From contig JAKITO010000021.1 in the NCBI GenBank assembly GCA_021648025.1, forward strand, positions 1 through 50,148: a stretch of 50,148 nt of DNA. The letters run 5' to 3'. How positions within the stretch are numbered: position 1 is the stretch's first letter; each line of letters opens with the position of its first letter. A model generated the notes under the pieces. It saw nothing but the letters and a program-made list of their open reading frames with translations. It was not told where the DNA came from and made no database searches. Below are positions 1 to 8,415 of this stretch, piece by piece. The DNA comes from Paracoccaceae bacterium. Lineage in GTDB: Bacteria; Pseudomonadota; Alphaproteobacteria; Rhodobacterales; Rhodobacteraceae. A program made the position numbers and the translations under genes.

Positions 1-126
1 CTGGAAGAACCGGTGATCCGTGTAGCCGGCGAGGATATCCCAATTTCGGTATCCATTGAACTTGAGAAAAACTCTGTTCCGACAACAAAATTTGTGGTCG
101 AAACAGCGCGGAAACTTCTGGCATGA
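1..126 (+). CDS. 2-oxoacid/acetoin dehydrogenase E1 component, beta subunit (C-terminal end only)
   Basis: Only the last 41 codons are inside the window. They read like the end of the transketolase C-terminal domain of E1-beta subunits of thiamine-diphosphate dehydrogenase complexes: a segment PVIRVAGEDIPISVS, a conserved LEK turn, then a closing helix ending in ARKLLA. The stop overlaps the start of the next gene by four bases (ATGA), so the two are probably translationally coupled. The following gene encodes a lipoyl E2-type protein, which supports an E1-beta identity. Whether the complex acts on acetoin or another 2-oxo compound cannot be told from this fragment. Confidence 0.7.
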   Translation: MEEPVIRVAGEDIPISVSIELEKNSVPTTKFVVETARKLLA

Positions 127-1409
127 GCGGTGTCTTAAGAATGCCGCGCATGGGTGAAACCATGGAAGAGGGCAAACTTTTGGCGTGGCTCGTAGAGCCA
201 GGGCAGCCTTTCAAGCGTGGGGATCCATTGCTCGAAGTGGAAACCGACAAAACCGCAGTTGAGTTTCCGGCTCTTGGGGACGGCATATTGGTGGAGTCGC
301 TTGTTGAATTGGGGGTCATGGTCGAAGTGGGCGTACCGATTGCGCAGATCGATGTTGGCGATGGTCCTGATTGGACCGGCAGCGACGATGACGAGGCTGA
401 GGAAAAGGTTGAAGTTACCAAGCTGACAGCGGACGCTGCATTGGAAGTGGTTTCAGCCCCAACTGCGACGGCCCCAACTGCGACGGCCCCAGTCCAGCGC
501 GTGGACGGTGAGAAGCTTCGAGCCACGCCTCTTGCCCGCCGCGCTGCGCGTAAAGCTGGAATTGAACTTGGTCGTATCGTGGGTTCCGGACGACGGGGGC
601 GCATTGAGCATCTCGATGTGATTGCGGCAACTCGGTCAGCGCCGATCGGGCTGCAAACCGGGCATGGCATTGCTTGGCTGGAAAAGGGCATTGGGTCTGG
701 TATGCCCATCGTTCTTTTGCATGGCTTTGCAGCAGATCATAGTGCCTGGTCCGGTCTTCAGTCGCAGTTGGCGCGTGCGGGCCACCGTACATTCGCCGTC
801 GACTTGCCAGCGCATGGCGCAGCCGACGCACAAGCGAACGTTCCAGCGGAACTCTGTGACCCTGTCATTCGAATGGTTGAAGATCAAATTGGTTGGGTTC
901 CGGTCCATATTGTTGCGCATTCTATGGGCGCTATTGCGGCTGTGGCGATCGCGAAGGCGCGCCCAACGGCGTCAATCACATTGATTGCGCCTGCTGGCGT
1001 TGGACGTACCATCGACACAAATTTCCTCGATGAATTGGCCAATCCGCGTAGCGTGGACACAGTGGCTCGGACGCTTGATCGCATGACGCGTGGACCGAAT
1101 GGCATCTCTGATGCGGCACATGAAGCGATCTTCAAGACACTTAAGGAGGGTCGCCTGGCCGGTCTTGCTCGATCTCTCGCCGGGGCGAGCGGACAAGGAG
1201 TCGACATTCGCAAAGAACTTGCTGATCTTGCTAAGGAAGTTCCTGTGTCAATGCTTCTGGGTCACCGCGACCAAATTGTGAGCTGGTCCGAGGCTCTTGA
1301 TATTTCTCCTTTTATCAACACCCACCACTTCGCCAATGTGGGTCACATGCCCCATTGGGAGGCATTGCCTGAGGTCTTGCCAATTATTGACCGGAAGTTT
1401 CAAACATGA
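123..1409 (+). CDS. acoC: AcoC-like dihydrolipoamide acyltransferase E2 with alpha/beta-hydrolase domain
   Basis: 428 residues in three parts. Residues 5-78 are a lipoyl domain with the lipoylation motif ETDKTA, lysine 43. An Ala/Thr/Pro-rich linker holds a duplicated PTATA. Residues 130-170 resemble the E1/E3-binding helix pair (ATPLARRAARKAGI). Residues 180-428 are an alpha/beta hydrolase in place of the usual CoA acyltransferase fold, with HGF oxyanion segment, Ser267 in AHSMG, Asp383 in HRDQIV and His408 in NVGHMP as the likely triad. This architecture is known for AcoC of acetoin dehydrogenase complexes, which cleave acetoin to acetaldehyde and acetyl-CoA. Here the neighbours are an AhpD-like protein and a sugar kinase, so the substrate may be a different alpha-hydroxyketone. 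It overlaps both flanking genes by four bases. Confidence 0.8.
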   Translation: MSGVLRMPRMGETMEEGKLLAWLVEPGQPFKRGDPLLEVETDKTAVEFPALGDGILVESLVELGVMVEVGVPIAQIDVGDGPDWTGSDDDEAEEKVEVTKLTADAALEVVSAPTATAPTATAPVQRVDGEKLRATPLARRAARKAGIELGRIVGSGRRGRIEHLDVIAATRSAPIGLQTGHGIAWLEKGIGSGMPIVLLHGFAADHSAWSGLQSQLARAGHRTFAVDLPAHGAADAQANVPAELCDPVIRMVEDQIGWVPVHIVAHSMGAIAAVAIAKARPTASITLIAPAGVGRTIDTNFLDELANPRSVDTVARTLDRMTRGPNGISDAAHEAIFKTLKEGRLAGLARSLAGASGQGVDIRKELADLAKEVPVSMLLGHRDQIVSWSEALDISPFINTHHFANVGHMPHWEALPEVLPIIDRKFQT

Positions 1410-1738
1410 GCGATGCAAGGGAAAAGCTGAGTGCTGCAAAAGGCCGCCTGGGTGCGTTTGCCACAGAAACGCCAGATCTTTTCGAAGGGTTCATCAAAAT
1501 TTCCAGAACCGCAACACGTGAGGGTCAGTTCACCGCTGCGCAAAAAGAGCTTATCGCGACAACCGTGGCCGTTACTCAGGGCTGCGAGGACTGTATTCTC
1601 TACCATGTGGACGCCGCAAAACGGCTTGGAGCGGATGAGGCCATGTTGATCGAGGCGCTTGAAGTCGCGGTAGAGATGGGCGGTGGCCCGGCAGTGATGT
1701 ATGCTGGCAAGGCATTGGATGCATTTCGCAACCTATAA
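1406..1738 (+). CDS. Carboxymuconolactone decarboxylase / AhpD-like family protein
   Basis: 110 residues, the usual length for a single-domain CMD/AhpD-like protein. The redox motif is intact: Glu48, then Cys60 and Cys63 in GCEDC, and His67, the E-CxxC-H pattern of AhpD-type peroxidases and reductases. AhpD itself is reduced by a lipoylated E2 protein, so sitting directly after a lipoyl-domain gene with an ATGA overlap makes functional electron transfer from the lipoyl arm plausible. That link is an inference. Similar small CMD proteins of unknown function are common in sugar and aromatic operons. Confidence 0.75.
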   Translation: MSDAREKLSAAKGRLGAFATETPDLFEGFIKISRTATREGQFTAAQKELIATTVAVTQGCEDCILYHVDAAKRLGADEAMLIEALEVAVEMGGGPAVMYAGKALDAFRNL

Positions 1739-1765
1739 AAGTGCCAACTTGTTCGGGAGGACACC

Positions 1766-3253
1766 ATGACATATTTCTTAACAGTTGACGGCGGCACGGA
1801 AAGCCTGCGAGCTCGCATTTATGATTTGGAAGGCGGATGTCTTGGAAACGTCGCGGTTCCTTACAAGACGACATTCTTGGCTGGAGCTCGTGCGGAACAA
1901 AACCCTGCCGACTGGTGGACAAGCTTTATCAAAGCATCGCGCGGAGCTATCCTAGAAGCGGGAATTGAGGCGGCTCAAGTCGAGGCGATTGCCTATGCGA
2001 CGACATGCTGCTCAGTTGTCGCTTTGGATAAAAACGGGAATGCTTTACGGCCTGCCCTGATCTGGATGGATGTCCGGGCAAATGAAGAGGCCGACGCGGT
2101 TTTGGCCACTGGTGATGACGCTCTGCGACTCAACGGTGGCGGTCAAGGGCCCGTTTCTGCTGAATGGATGATACCAAAGGCCTTGTGGCTTAAGCGGAAC
2201 GAGCCAGACATATACGACAAGGCCTATCGGATTTGCGAATATCAGGATTACATGACCTACCGGCTTACCGGCGAGTGGGCCGCGAGTCTGAATAATGTCG
2301 GACTGCGCTGGCACTACCGAAACAGGGATGGCGGTTGGGCAAAGTCGCTTGTTGCAGCTTTGGGAATGGAAGACATTCTTGAAAAATGGCCGCCTCGTGT
2401 CGCGGCGCCAGGTGAGGTAATTGGAACCCTGACCGCCAATGCGGCACATGAGTTGGGACTACCGCAATCAGTAAAAGTTGTTCAGGGTGGCGCCGACGCG
2501 TTGATCGGTATGATTGGCCTCGGAGTTGCCAAGCCGGGGCAACTGGCCCTTATTACAGGATCCTCACATTTGCAGTTCGGGGTGACCGAAGCACCGCTTA
2601 GTGCGCCGGGTGTTTGGGGGGCATACGCTGACATTGTTTACCCTGATAGGTACATAGTGGAAGGCGGGCAGACGTCCACAGGTTCGATCATCAATTGGTT
2701 GGGACGGCTTACCGGAGGTCTGGACTTTGACGAGCTAAATGCAAAGGCTGCGGAGTTATCACCGGGATCCGATGGATTAATCATTCAAGATCACTTTCAG
2801 GGCAATCGAACACCTTATACGGATCCCTTGTCGCGCGGTGCGATCGTTGGTCTGACCTTGTCTCATGAAAAGCATCATATTTTCAGAGCCATGATAGAGG
2901 GGATCGGGTTTGGAACACGCGCAATCTTGGATACTTTCAAGCGCGCTGGTTACCAAAGCGGCGAAATTACACTAGGTGGAGGTGCTGCGGCATCGGATCT
3001 TTGGTTGCAGATACATGCAGACACATCAGGCATTCCCGTACGCGTTCCGGAATCGCCTGATGCGCCATCCACTGGGTCGGCGGTATTGGCGGCGCATGGT
3101 GCGGGTCATTTCGCGACCATTGACGAAGGTATTGAGGCTATGGTTCACGAGGGCCGTACCATTGATCCGATCGCTGCCAATGTGTCGCGATATGAAGAAA
3201 TCTATGCGCAGTATCTTGCGCTCTATCCGGCGCTTAACGGCGTGCTCAGGTAA
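1766..3253 (+). CDS. FGGY-family carbohydrate kinase
   Basis: 495 residues, normal for FGGY kinases. The N-terminus carries the phosphate-1 loop VDGGTESLRARIYD. Mid-protein there is an IWMD substrate segment, then GGADALIG and a TGSSHLQFG loop. The C-terminal lobe has LGGGAAASDLWLQ, the adenosine-binding segment. The family phosphorylates pentuloses, glycerol, erythritol and related polyols; the substrate here is not evident. The start follows a strong Shine-Dalgarno, GGGAGG, eight bases upstream. It is the last gene of the E1/E2/CMD operon, suggesting that a phosphorylated keto-sugar route feeds or is fed by the thiamine-dependent complex. Confidence 0.8.
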   Translation: MTYFLTVDGGTESLRARIYDLEGGCLGNVAVPYKTTFLAGARAEQNPADWWTSFIKASRGAILEAGIEAAQVEAIAYATTCCSVVALDKNGNALRPALIWMDVRANEEADAVLATGDDALRLNGGGQGPVSAEWMIPKALWLKRNEPDIYDKAYRICEYQDYMTYRLTGEWAASLNNVGLRWHYRNRDGGWAKSLVAALGMEDILEKWPPRVAAPGEVIGTLTANAAHELGLPQSVKVVQGGADALIGMIGLGVAKPGQLALITGSSHLQFGVTEAPLSAPGVWGAYADIVYPDRYIVEGGQTSTGSIINWLGRLTGGLDFDELNAKAAELSPGSDGLIIQDHFQGNRTPYTDPLSRGAIVGLTLSHEKHHIFRAMIEGIGFGTRAILDTFKRAGYQSGEITLGGGAAASDLWLQIHADTSGIPVRVPESPDAPSTGSAVLAAHGAGHFATIDEGIEAMVHEGRTIDPIAANVSRYEEIYAQYLALYPALNGVLR

Positions 3254-3292
3254 ACCCGGGGCTATTCAAACCATCTCTCGACCTGCCTTGGC

Positions 3293-4120
3293 TCAAACAC
3301 CTGCGCGCGCCTGTAGAATCCTTTCGCCGATTTCCACAAACCCTTCGCCCCCGTGGGATTTGGCGATGAAGGTCGGAAGCGCCTCCATTTTGTCCAGAAA
3401 GTCCGCAACATTTGCCACGCCGCAGGCGTTCGGGAAAAACCCGAACATGGGCGCGTCATTGGGGCTGTCGCCACAATAGACAAAGCGGTCTTTCCGGGCC
3501 TCCAGATCAATGCCAAACTCTTGTGACATAAACCTTTTGGACATGGTCAGCTTGTCCCAGTTGCCAAACCAGCCGTTCACATGGATCGACGATACTTTGG
3601 CAACAGCACCGGCCGCGTGAAAGTGATCGACGATCCGCTGAATATCCGCATCACCCAGCGCCGGAACATCTTCGCAAAAGTCAATTGCCAGATCGGCCTC
3701 GCGGTATTGTTGGTCTGATGCCAGGGCCGTGCCGGGCACGGCTTTCAGGATGGTTTCTGCCAGTTTGGTCAACCTGTCCCTGTTTGCCTTTCGGGCGGGC
3801 CCATCCAAATTACGCAGGTGGCGCATTTCACGCCTTTCGTGATCGTATCGCATGGCAAATGCACCGTTCTCGCCAACAATCCCGGCAATCGGCCAAAGCC
3901 GCGCAATCATGTCACACCAACCCGCAGGCCGACCGGTGACAGGCACCACCAACAGGCCTGCATCTGACAGCCGTTCCAGCATCGAATAGGCCGCGGCCGG
4001 TAGCCGCCCGTCCGTCGTGATCGTGTCGTCAATGTCGGTCAATATACCAACTAGATTGCGGCAAACTGCCCCGGTCAGGTGTTCTATTGGCAACATGCCT
4101 GCGTGCGATTGTGGTGTCAT
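3293..4120 (-). CDS. HAD-superfamily hydrolase, Cof-type (sucrose/trehalose-phosphatase-like)
   Basis: 275 residues. HAD motif I is DIDDT at residues 29-33, giving nucleophile Asp29 and acid/base Asp31. A VTGR segment near residue 61 is the motif II region seen in Cof and mannosyl-3-phosphoglycerate/sucrose-phosphate phosphatases. GDSPNDAPMF near residue 218 is motif IV with the metal-binding aspartates. These proteins dephosphorylate sugar phosphates in the cytoplasm. The gene converges on the kinase gene with only 39 bases between stops, so it belongs to a separate transcript. An internal Met (MLPIEHL, residue 9) is an alternative start. The substrate is unknown. Confidence 0.75.
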   Translation of the reverse strand: MTPQSHAGMLPIEHLTGAVCRNLVGILTDIDDTITTDGRLPAAAYSMLERLSDAGLLVVPVTGRPAGWCDMIARLWPIAGIVGENGAFAMRYDHERREMRHLRNLDGPARKANRDRLTKLAETILKAVPGTALASDQQYREADLAIDFCEDVPALGDADIQRIVDHFHAAGAVAKVSSIHVNGWFGNWDKLTMSKRFMSQEFGIDLEARKDRFVYCGDSPNDAPMFGFFPNACGVANVADFLDKMEALPTFIAKSHGGEGFVEIGERILQARAGV

Positions 4121-4356
4121 TGGTTAATTCAAAGTCCCTTGGTCATGTTTGGTGGTCATGTTTGGTGGTCATGCCTGAATTGCTGGAATCCAAGTTCGGC
4201 GATTTCAATCAGAAAGGCGGGATCCGAGATCATTGTAAATGGTACGCCCCTTGGCATGGCGCACCACGTTAGCGGCAATTGGGTCGATGACGTTCATATC
4301 TTGTGATACCACAAGAACAACCCCTGCAGCAATTTTGATATGCATCGGAAAAACCA
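4121..4356. other. Intergenic gap with a short 13-bp tandem repeat
   Basis: No convincing gene. Near 4141-4174 the unit GGTCATGTTTGGT occurs twice and then partly a third time. The rest must contain the promoters of the two divergent flanking genes, but no clear -35/-10 pair stands out. A short minus-strand open frame across 4205-4405 overlaps the GST start and has no recognisable family. Confidence 0.5.
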
Positions 4357-4986
4357 ATGATTGACCTCTATACATGGGCCACACCCAATGGCCGCAAAAT
4401 CTCAATCCTGCTGGAAGAACTGGGTGTTGAATACAACGTCCATGCGGTAAATATCGGCCAGGGCGATCAGAATGCGCCGGATTTCCTCGACATCAGCCCG
4501 AACAACAAAATCCCTGCCATTGTCGATCAGGACAATGGGTTAAAGTTGATGGAGTCCGGCGCCATCATGTTGTACCTGGCCGACAAGTACGGGCGCTTTA
4601 TGCCCAACGGCCCAGAGGGCCGCTGGAAGGCGACCCAATGGCTGATGTGGCAGATGGGCGGTCTTGGGCCGATGCTGGGGCAGGCGCATCACTTTGTGCA
4701 TTTCAATCCGGGTCGGGCCGAATACGCCGAAGAAAGATATCGCGCCGAAGCCAGGCGCCTTTACCTGGTGCTGGAAAGGCAACTGGAAGGGCGCGAATAT
4801 ATTATCGACGAATATTCGATAGTTGATATGGCCTGTTGGCCTTGGGTGTCCCGGTATGAATGGCAGGAAATATCACTTGAGGATTATCCCAACGTTCGCG
4901 CCTGGTATCAACGTCTGGCGGCCCGCCCCGCAGTTCAGGCCGGGTATCATGTGCCAAAGAAAGTCGGTGAAATCCCCGCCGGTTAA
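4357..4986 (+). CDS. yfcG: Glutathione S-transferase, YfcG/YghU-like (Nu class)
   Basis: 209 residues. The N-terminal thioredoxin-like domain begins LYTWATPNGRK, with the TPNGRK motif at residues 9-14 typical of the Nu-class YfcG/YghU disulfide-bond reductases rather than of Ser- or Tyr-type GSTs. KIPAIVD supplies the cis-proline loop and ESGAI the glutathione gamma-glutamyl site. The all-helical C-terminal domain includes the conserved hydrophobic run VDMACWPWV. These proteins reduce small disulfides with glutathione. The gene appears monocistronic and is followed by a hairpin terminator. Confidence 0.85.
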   Translation: MIDLYTWATPNGRKISILLEELGVEYNVHAVNIGQGDQNAPDFLDISPNNKIPAIVDQDNGLKLMESGAIMLYLADKYGRFMPNGPEGRWKATQWLMWQMGGLGPMLGQAHHFVHFNPGRAEYAEERYRAEARRLYLVLERQLEGREYIIDEYSIVDMACWPWVSRYEWQEISLEDYPNVRAWYQRLAARPAVQAGYHVPKKVGEIPAG

Positions 4987-4990
4987 AACA

Positions 4991-5030
4991 CCTGGTGGAT
5001 CGAATCTGACGATTAGAACCACCAGGCCTT
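4991..5030 (+). terminator. Rho-independent terminator after the GST gene
   Basis: CCTGGTGG pairs perfectly with CCACCAGG (4991-4998 with 5019-5026). A short inner AATC/GATT stem lies in the loop, and the hairpin is followed by CCTTTTCTTG. It starts about four bases after the stop codon. Confidence 0.65.
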
Positions 5031-5121
5031 TTCTTGATGGATCAACTTATCAAGGCATTTGGATTGGTAGCGTTGTAACGTATGAGTGGGTGGCAGGGAT
5101 TCAAATGTCTGGGTCGATCCA

Positions 5122-6048
5122 CTAGTCGGACAGCCAGATCGGGTTCGACCATGCCCGTTTCCCCGCCCGATCAATTATCGAGATGCGTATCCAGGGCGAA
5201 TCTTTCAGGCGTTCCAGCGAGAGAGTCGCAGTGGTCATTGCCTCTCCTCCCACCGCTGCCATCGGCGAACCGTGGCCTTGAACCATAACCTTGACAGCAG
5301 GGGTGCAGTCAACTTCGACACCGGTTTCAGTGATGCGGATGTCGTGAATATCCGGGCCGGTGCTGGAATAGTAGGCGCCAGATTTCAGGGCCTCGAGTAA
5401 CGCCTCGGGGGTGTTTTCGTCTGCCTTGACCATGACCCAGCCACCAAAATAGTCGGAGGTGCTGAAATGTGCATCATCGGTGGCGATCAGATTCAGTTGG
5501 CGACCCTCGTTCAACAAGTATTCGAGCGTCAGAAACCCTTCGCCGCGATCATTGTCGACAGCGCAGCCGTGGTTATAGACCTCTACCGCATGGGCGGCGG
5601 TGATACTGCGCGCGTCGGCCTCGGTCAGGCCGGACCAGTGGGGGTGGGCAATGGCCACGAATGCGCCTGCATCGCGCGCACGGCGGGCAAGATCCGGCGC
5701 CGGTTCAGACCCCTTTACCGGTCTGAAATGTGGCGCATCGGGTGGTGTGAAATCGGTAGGAAGGCCAACCGCCAACAGATGCCACAAATGGCCATTTTCC
5801 ATCGCGCCCGTGTGCAGCTCTGCGCCCAGAATGGTTGTGAAACCACCCGAGCGACAGTCGGTTGTGTCGGTAACCGGATAGTCGAACAGCCCAATACAAT
5901 GATCGGTCAGGGCGATGAAATCATAGCCCTCGGCGCGGTAGCGGCGGCAAACCTCCTGCGGCTCTAGATCGCCATCAGAGCGGGTTGAATGGGTGTGCAG
6001 GTTTCCCCGGTAGAATTTACCGGGTCCTGTGAAAAATTTTGTCGGCAT
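5122..6048 (-). CDS. PHP-domain metallohydrolase, CehA/McbA family
   Basis: 308 residues. PHP metal-ligand signatures are visible in order: NLHTHSTRSDGD (His18, His20, Asp25), ALTDH (Asp49, His50), a GAELHTG glutamate/histidine, AIAHPHW, and the late IATDDAHF. The family includes carbaryl and carbofuran hydrolases, but most members have unknown substrates. The C-terminus is a beta segment ending RAWSNPIWLSD. A related closing motif (AWSSPIYL) ends the much larger DUF3604 protein at 19270-21579, so the two may share a C-terminal domain. No good Shine-Dalgarno precedes the start; a run of nine G/C pairs lies 24-32 bases upstream. Confidence 0.75.
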   Translation of the reverse strand: MPTKFFTGPGKFYRGNLHTHSTRSDGDLEPQEVCRRYRAEGYDFIALTDHCIGLFDYPVTDTTDCRSGGFTTILGAELHTGAMENGHLWHLLAVGLPTDFTPPDAPHFRPVKGSEPAPDLARRARDAGAFVAIAHPHWSGLTEADARSITAAHAVEVYNHGCAVDNDRGEGFLTLEYLLNEGRQLNLIATDDAHFSTSDYFGGWVMVKADENTPEALLEALKSGAYYSSTGPDIHDIRITETGVEVDCTPAVKVMVQGHGSPMAAVGGEAMTTATLSLERLKDSPWIRISIIDRAGKRAWSNPIWLSD

Positions 6049-6071
6049 AATACAAGCATTCGATTGTTTTT

Positions 6072-6080
6072 GGGGGGGGG
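6072..6080. repeat. Nine-base poly-G/C tract upstream of the PHP gene
   Basis: A homopolymer of nine G on the + strand, directly after a T run, lies in the 5' leader of the minus-strand PHP gene. Tracts of this length slip during replication and can vary expression. It could also be a sequencing or assembly error. Confidence 0.6.
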
Positions 6081-6274
6081 TGAAGCGGTCAGGACAAAAT
6101 AGGCAAGTTCCGAGTCAGTTCAGTCAACTATGGAAAAAGTTTCCGATGTTGCAAGACATGTTTTCGCAATGTCACAATAATTGATCGACAGTTTTGGGGG
6201 CGCTGGATTGGCCCGCCAGCCAACTGCCGGGTGAACCGGTTTTCCCTGGTTTTTTCGTCGGCGTGGCCGGCCGG

Positions 6275-7063
6275 TTACAATATCTGGCTAAGGAACTTCT
6301 GCGTGCGTTCATGTTCTGGATTGCCAAAGAATTCCGTCGGTATGTTGCGTTCGACAATGTCGCCCTCGTCCATGAATATCACCTCGTCAGCGATGGTCCT
6401 GGCAAAGCCCATTTCGTGGGTCACCACGATCATTGTCATGCCGGTTTCGGCCAGATCAACCATTACATCCAGCACTTCCTTGATCATCTCCGGGTCCAGC
6501 GCCGAGGTCGGTTCGTCAAACAGCATGATCTTGGGGCTCATGCACAGCGAACGGGCAATTGCCACCCGCTGTTGCTGGCCACCGGACATCTGGCCGGGGT
6601 ATTTGTCGGCCTGTTCGGGGATCTTGACCCGCTCAAGGTATTTCATCGCAATCTCGTTGGCTTCGGTCCGGCCCATCTTGCGCACCCACATCGGCCCAAG
6701 CGTCAGGTTTTCCAGAATGGTCAGATGCGGAAACAGATTGAAGTTCTGGAACACCATGCCAACCTCGGTGCGGATATGGTCGAGGTTCTTGAGGTTCTTG
6801 CCCAGCAGGATACCGTCAACCACGATCTGGCCTTCCTGATGTTCCTCAAGCGCGTTGATGCAACGGATCAGGGTGGATTTGCCGGACCCGGAGGGGCCGC
6901 AAACCACAATCCGCTCGCCTTTGTGAACGGTCAGGTTGATGTCTTTCAGAACATGGAACTGGCCGTACCATTTGTTCATTTCAGTGATTTCGATCATCAC
7001 TTCGCTGGATGCGGCCGAGGCAAGCTGGCCCTGGGATTGTCCCGTTGTCTGTTCGCTACTCAT
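6275..7063 (-). CDS. aapP: General L-amino acid ABC transporter, ATP-binding protein AapP
   Basis: 262 residues. Walker A is GPSGSGKST at residues 56-64. A Q-loop [10 protein letters not shown], the ABC signature SGGQQQR and Walker B IMLFDEPT with the catalytic glutamate follow in order, then the switch histidine in VVTHEMG. It is the polar amino-acid (GlnQ/AapP) type. A 20-residue Ser/Gln/Ala-rich N-terminal extension precedes the usual start of the domain at [12 protein letters not shown]. It is the last gene of the minus-strand aapJQMP operon, 21 bases after aapM, and powers uptake of a wide range of L-amino acids. Confidence 0.92.
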   Translation of the reverse strand: MSSEQTTGQSQGQLASAASSEVMIEITEMNKWYGQFHVLKDINLTVHKGERIVVCGPSGSGKSTLIRCINALEEHQEGQIVVDGILLGKNLKNLDHIRTEVGMVFQNFNLFPHLTILENLTLGPMWVRKMGRTEANEIAMKYLERVKIPEQADKYPGQMSGGQQQRVAIARSLCMSPKIMLFDEPTSALDPEMIKEVLDVMVDLAETGMTMIVVTHEMGFARTIADEVIFMDEGDIVERNIPTEFFGNPEHERTQKFLSQIL

Positions 7064-7084
7064 GGGTATTTCCCTCGTTGCAGA

Positions 7085-8413
7085 TTAATGCTTGTTTCCG
7101 GCCGAAAGTGTCACTTCCAGATGTCGGCTGTATTTCGACATTGCGAAGCAGATGATGAAAAACAGGATCGCGCCAAATATCAGCGGTTCCTTGTGCAGAC
7201 CCAGCCACGGCACATCCCTGCTGATCGAGCGCAGCATCAACAAAATATCGAACAGACCGATGATCGACACCAGCGTGCTATTCTTCAAAAGCCCGATGAA
7301 GCTGCCGACGATGTTGGGGATCATGTGTTTCAGCGCCTGTGGCATGATGATCAGGCCCATGGTGCCCCAATACCCAAGGCCGATGGTATGCGCGCCCTCG
7401 AACTGCCCCTTGGGAATGGCCTGCAAACCGGCGCGCACGGTCTCGGCCATGTAACAGGCGTTGAACAGCACCACGGCGATGATCACCTGCACCAGCTTGT
7501 TCAAAACAAAGCCTTCGGGCATGAACAGCGGGAACATGGTGGTGGCCATGAACAGCACAGTAATAAGAGGCACCGAGCGGAACACTTCGATGAACCCGGT
7601 GGACAGCACCCGGATCACCGGCAGTTTGCTGCGCCGCCCCAGCGCCAGAGCGATGCCACCCGGCAAGGACGAGGCGATGCCGATGCCGGAAATTACCAGC
7701 GTCAGGAACAAGCCGCCCCATTTGGTCCAGCTGACCCCGACCACCGTCCAGCTTGCCTGCCAGAGGAAGGCGGCGGCAAATCCGGCCGCCAACAGCCCCA
7801 GCAGGATATTGCGCTGGGTCTTGTCCGGCGCGTTTGCCTGCCCGAGCAGGTCGATGACAAGGCGGTCCAGGCTTTGATTGCGGACCAGACCGGCAACCAC
7901 GTTGGCCATGTTGATGACAAAGGCAAGGATCGCCCCGGCCACCATGACCTGCACGAACAACCCTTTGTCGCCACCCGAAAACAGGTATCCGGCCAGGAAC
8001 GGATAAAGCGCCACCACAGAGGCACCAACCAGAATTTTTCCATGCACCCGGGTGATCCACAACGGTGCCATCCACAGCGCCAGCAATAACCCGCCAAAGT
8101 TGATACGCCAGATTTCCTCGCGCGGGTAACGCCCGTAGAAAATGTTGTCGAACCAGTCGATTACCCCGGCCCAACAGGCGCCGGTCAGGCTGTTGTCGAA
8201 ACATTCGCGCCGATTTTCGGCGACAAATGTCGCGTCCAGATAACCCCAGACCACAACGCCACTGACGATCAGGTAGACGATGAACGCCATGAACAAGGTC
8301 AGGACGGTGTTGATTGCTGAACTGAACAGGTTCTTGCGCAGCCACCCGACCAGGGATGTTTCCGATATGGGGGCGGCACGCGCAGGGGTGTTTACTGCTT
8401 TTACAATAGCCAT
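7085..8413 (-). CDS. aapM: General L-amino acid ABC transporter, permease AapM
   Basis: 442 residues with several hydrophobic spans. An N-terminal membrane extension (FLAGYLF, FVINMANVVAGL) precedes the HisM/GlnP-type transmembrane core. The core carries the EAA-like loop with AETVRAGLQAIPKGQFEGAH followed by GLGYWGTMGLIIMPQALK, which docks on the ATPase. This long form with extra N-terminal helices is typical of AapM/BztC and not of simple GlnP permeases. It starts two bases after the aapQ stop, so the pair is tightly coupled and would form a heterodimer. Confidence 0.92.
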   Translation of the reverse strand: MAIVKAVNTPARAAPISETSLVGWLRKNLFSSAINTVLTLFMAFIVYLIVSGVVVWGYLDATFVAENRRECFDNSLTGACWAGVIDWFDNIFYGRYPREEIWRINFGGLLLALWMAPLWITRVHGKILVGASVVALYPFLAGYLFSGGDKGLFVQVMVAGAILAFVINMANVVAGLVRNQSLDRLVIDLLGQANAPDKTQRNILLGLLAAGFAAAFLWQASWTVVGVSWTKWGGLFLTLVISGIGIASSLPGGIALALGRRSKLPVIRVLSTGFIEVFRSVPLITVLFMATTMFPLFMPEGFVLNKLVQVIIAVVLFNACYMAETVRAGLQAIPKGQFEGAHTIGLGYWGTMGLIIMPQALKHMIPNIVGSFIGLLKNSTLVSIIGLFDILLMLRSISRDVPWLGLHKEPLIFGAILFFIICFAMSKYSRHLEVTLSAGNKH

Positions 8414-8415
8414 GC

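Noticed and set aside
4141..4174. 13-bp tandem repeat as a possible CRISPR or iteron
   Set aside because: Under three units, no spacers and no nearby cas or replication gene.
6194..8089. A 631-codon plus-strand open frame over the aap genes
   Set aside because: It is antisense to aapP and aapM, is rich in His, Gln and Asp as typical of reverse frames of GC-rich genes, and has no domain.
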